This document shows, in pieces, positions 63,159-64,000 of a DNA stretch of 64,000 nt. The translations under genes and the position numbers were made by a program. Where the stretch lies: NCBI GenBank assembly GCA_910575275.1, contig CAJTEE010000001.1:806001-870000 (forward strand), in the 5' to 3' direction. The notes beneath the pieces are model-generated. The model saw only the letters and a program-made list of their open reading frames with translations, made no database searches and was not told the origin of the DNA. Source of the DNA: Lachnospiraceae bacterium (GTDB taxonomy: Bacteria > Bacillota > Clostridia > Lachnospirales > Lachnospiraceae). Position 1 is the stretch's first letter; the number at the start of each line of letters is the position of its first letter.

Positions 63159-64000
63159 TTACCGGAATTGATAGGCGGTATCTGCAATCCCGATCGTATC
63201 CCCGGATCGGAGCGGGCAGCTTTCATTCGTCTGCAGAAGCCGGCCGTTTATGCTGGTTCCGTTGGTTGAATTCAGATCTGTAATCCTGTAGCCCTCTTTT
63301 GTCTCCTCTATTTTCAGATGCAGACGGCTGACTCCCGGGGAGGGCGGACAAAAATCACAGATGTCCTTGTTTTTCCCGATCAGGAAGGGAAAATAGTTCA
63401 CTGCTATCTCCTCCCCGCCCTCTAACGGATGCAGCCGATGAGAATCCGGAAAGATCGGATGCGCCGTCAAAAGCATGGTCTGCATGTCCCCTGCATCTTC
63501 GCTGTTTTCCCGAAAATCCATTCTGTCCCCTTCCGGTTTATTGTCCTCCTTCTCGTAATCCTCTCTGAACAGAACCTCCAGCTCCGCCTTTTCCGCCTTA
63601 TATTCCGCCGTATCCGTATCGCTTCTTTTAGGTGGACCTAAACCGCCCCAAAATACGATTCCGGCCGAAACCACCAGCTCTGCCGCCCCGATTAGCCATT
63701 TGTATTGTAAAACCCCGTCTATCCCAAAAAGCCAAAGTACGGCTGCCGGAATCAGCACCAGAAAAGCCCCCACCGCGCCAAGGATCTTCCAGTCCGCTTT
63801 CCATCCCCCGGGCAGGGGGCTTTCGGGTTTTTTTGTCTCATTTTGCCTGCCTTGTTCCTCCGGAGGCCATTCATCCCATTCCCGCCTCCTTCCCGCCCCG
63901 GGCTGCTGCCGATCCGATATTTGCGCCGGTTCCTCTGCCCTCTGCCACACTTTCTCCCTCTCCCAGACTTCGCTTCCTTTTCCCTGCTGCTCCCGCTTCC
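63159..64000 (-). CDS. FHA-domain protein, 5' part beyond the window
   Basis: The frame is open to the right edge, so the start is outside. The visible ~280 residues have a polar low-complexity part, two membrane helices (ILGAVGAFLVLIPAAVLWLFGI and WLIGAAELVVSAGIVFWGGL), a linker, and a C-terminal FHA domain (FLIGKNKDICDFCPPSPGVSRLHLKIEETKEGYRITDLNSTNGTSINGRLL). FHA domains bind phosphothreonine. The layout recalls clostridial FHA proteins with a DUF6382 N-terminal domain. Confidence 0.85.
   Translation of the reverse strand, partial: KREQQGKGSEVWEREKVWQRAEEPAQISDRQQPGAGRRREWDEWPPEEQGRQNETKKPESPLPGGWKADWKILGAVGAFLVLIPAAVLWLFGIDGVLQYKWLIGAAELVVSAGIVFWGGLGPPKRSDTDTAEYKAEKAELEVLFREDYEKEDNKPEGDRMDFRENSEDAGDMQTMLLTAHPIFPDSHRLHPLEGGEEIAVNYFPFLIGKNKDICDFCPPSPGVSRLHLKIEETKEGYRITDLNSTNGTSINGRLLQTNESCPLRSGDTIGIADTAYQFR

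Overview
The window looks like the chromosome of a spore-forming, anaerobic, gut-type clostridium, most likely Lachnospiraceae. The reasons are a YyaC-type spore protease, a GdpP-L9-DnaB block, small clostridial families (TSCPD, DUF5711, DUF4367, VanW) and oxygen-sensitive Fe-S enzymes such as 4-hydroxybutyryl-CoA dehydratase and L-cysteine desulfidase. This placement rests on gene content only.

1-3.5 kb: the tail of a GntR/UTRA regulator, a decayed stretch with the remnant of a HepT-like toxin, a serine recombinase, tRNA-Gly(GCC) and a secreted VanW protein. 3.5-16.7 kb: the most striking island. A sigma-54 activator gene sits at the end of a leftward operon (4-hydroxybutyryl-CoA dehydratase, 4-hydroxybutyrate CoA-transferase, permease). 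A rightward operon diverges from it and encodes a NifU-like protein, a Cys-rich/MaoC fusion, an acyl carrier protein, an MBL hydrolase, LuxE, LuxC, an acyl-adenylating ligase and a crotonase. Both face a 435-bp control region holding one near-perfect sigma-54 promoter on each strand and dyad elements. A ferredoxin gene with its own promoter follows. 16.7-23.2 kb: housekeeping genes (MerR regulator, dnaB, rplI, gdpP, ABC-F ATPase).

23.3-43 kb: an accessory catabolic region. It holds a nitrilase-fold amidohydrolase, four paralogues of the L-2-amino-thiazoline-4-carboxylic acid (ATC) hydrolase family, a sodium:solute symporter, LysR and RpiR regulators, an L-cysteine desulfidase, a UroD-type protein, a creatinase-like M24 protein, two AbgT transporters, an opine dehydrogenase, a C45 Ntn-hydrolase and a broken YfcC transporter. 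The two AbgT genes share an ungapped 34-bp upstream box (28 of 34 identical). The inferred theme is import of amidated, opine-like or thiazoline-type compounds, their hydrolysis, and release of cysteine that is degraded to pyruvate, sulfide and ammonia.

43-64 kb: mostly core functions (shikimate-kinase-like protein, flavin reductase, CBS-type pyrophosphatase, ROK glucokinase, transketolase, phosphoglucose isomerase, MTA/SAH nucleosidase, MurG, ECF sigma factor, HIT, rhomboid and FHA proteins). Three different long inverted-repeat elements lie between 55.7 and 58.4 kb. A possible plus-strand small RNA with an orphan terminator lies at 46.0-46.1 kb.
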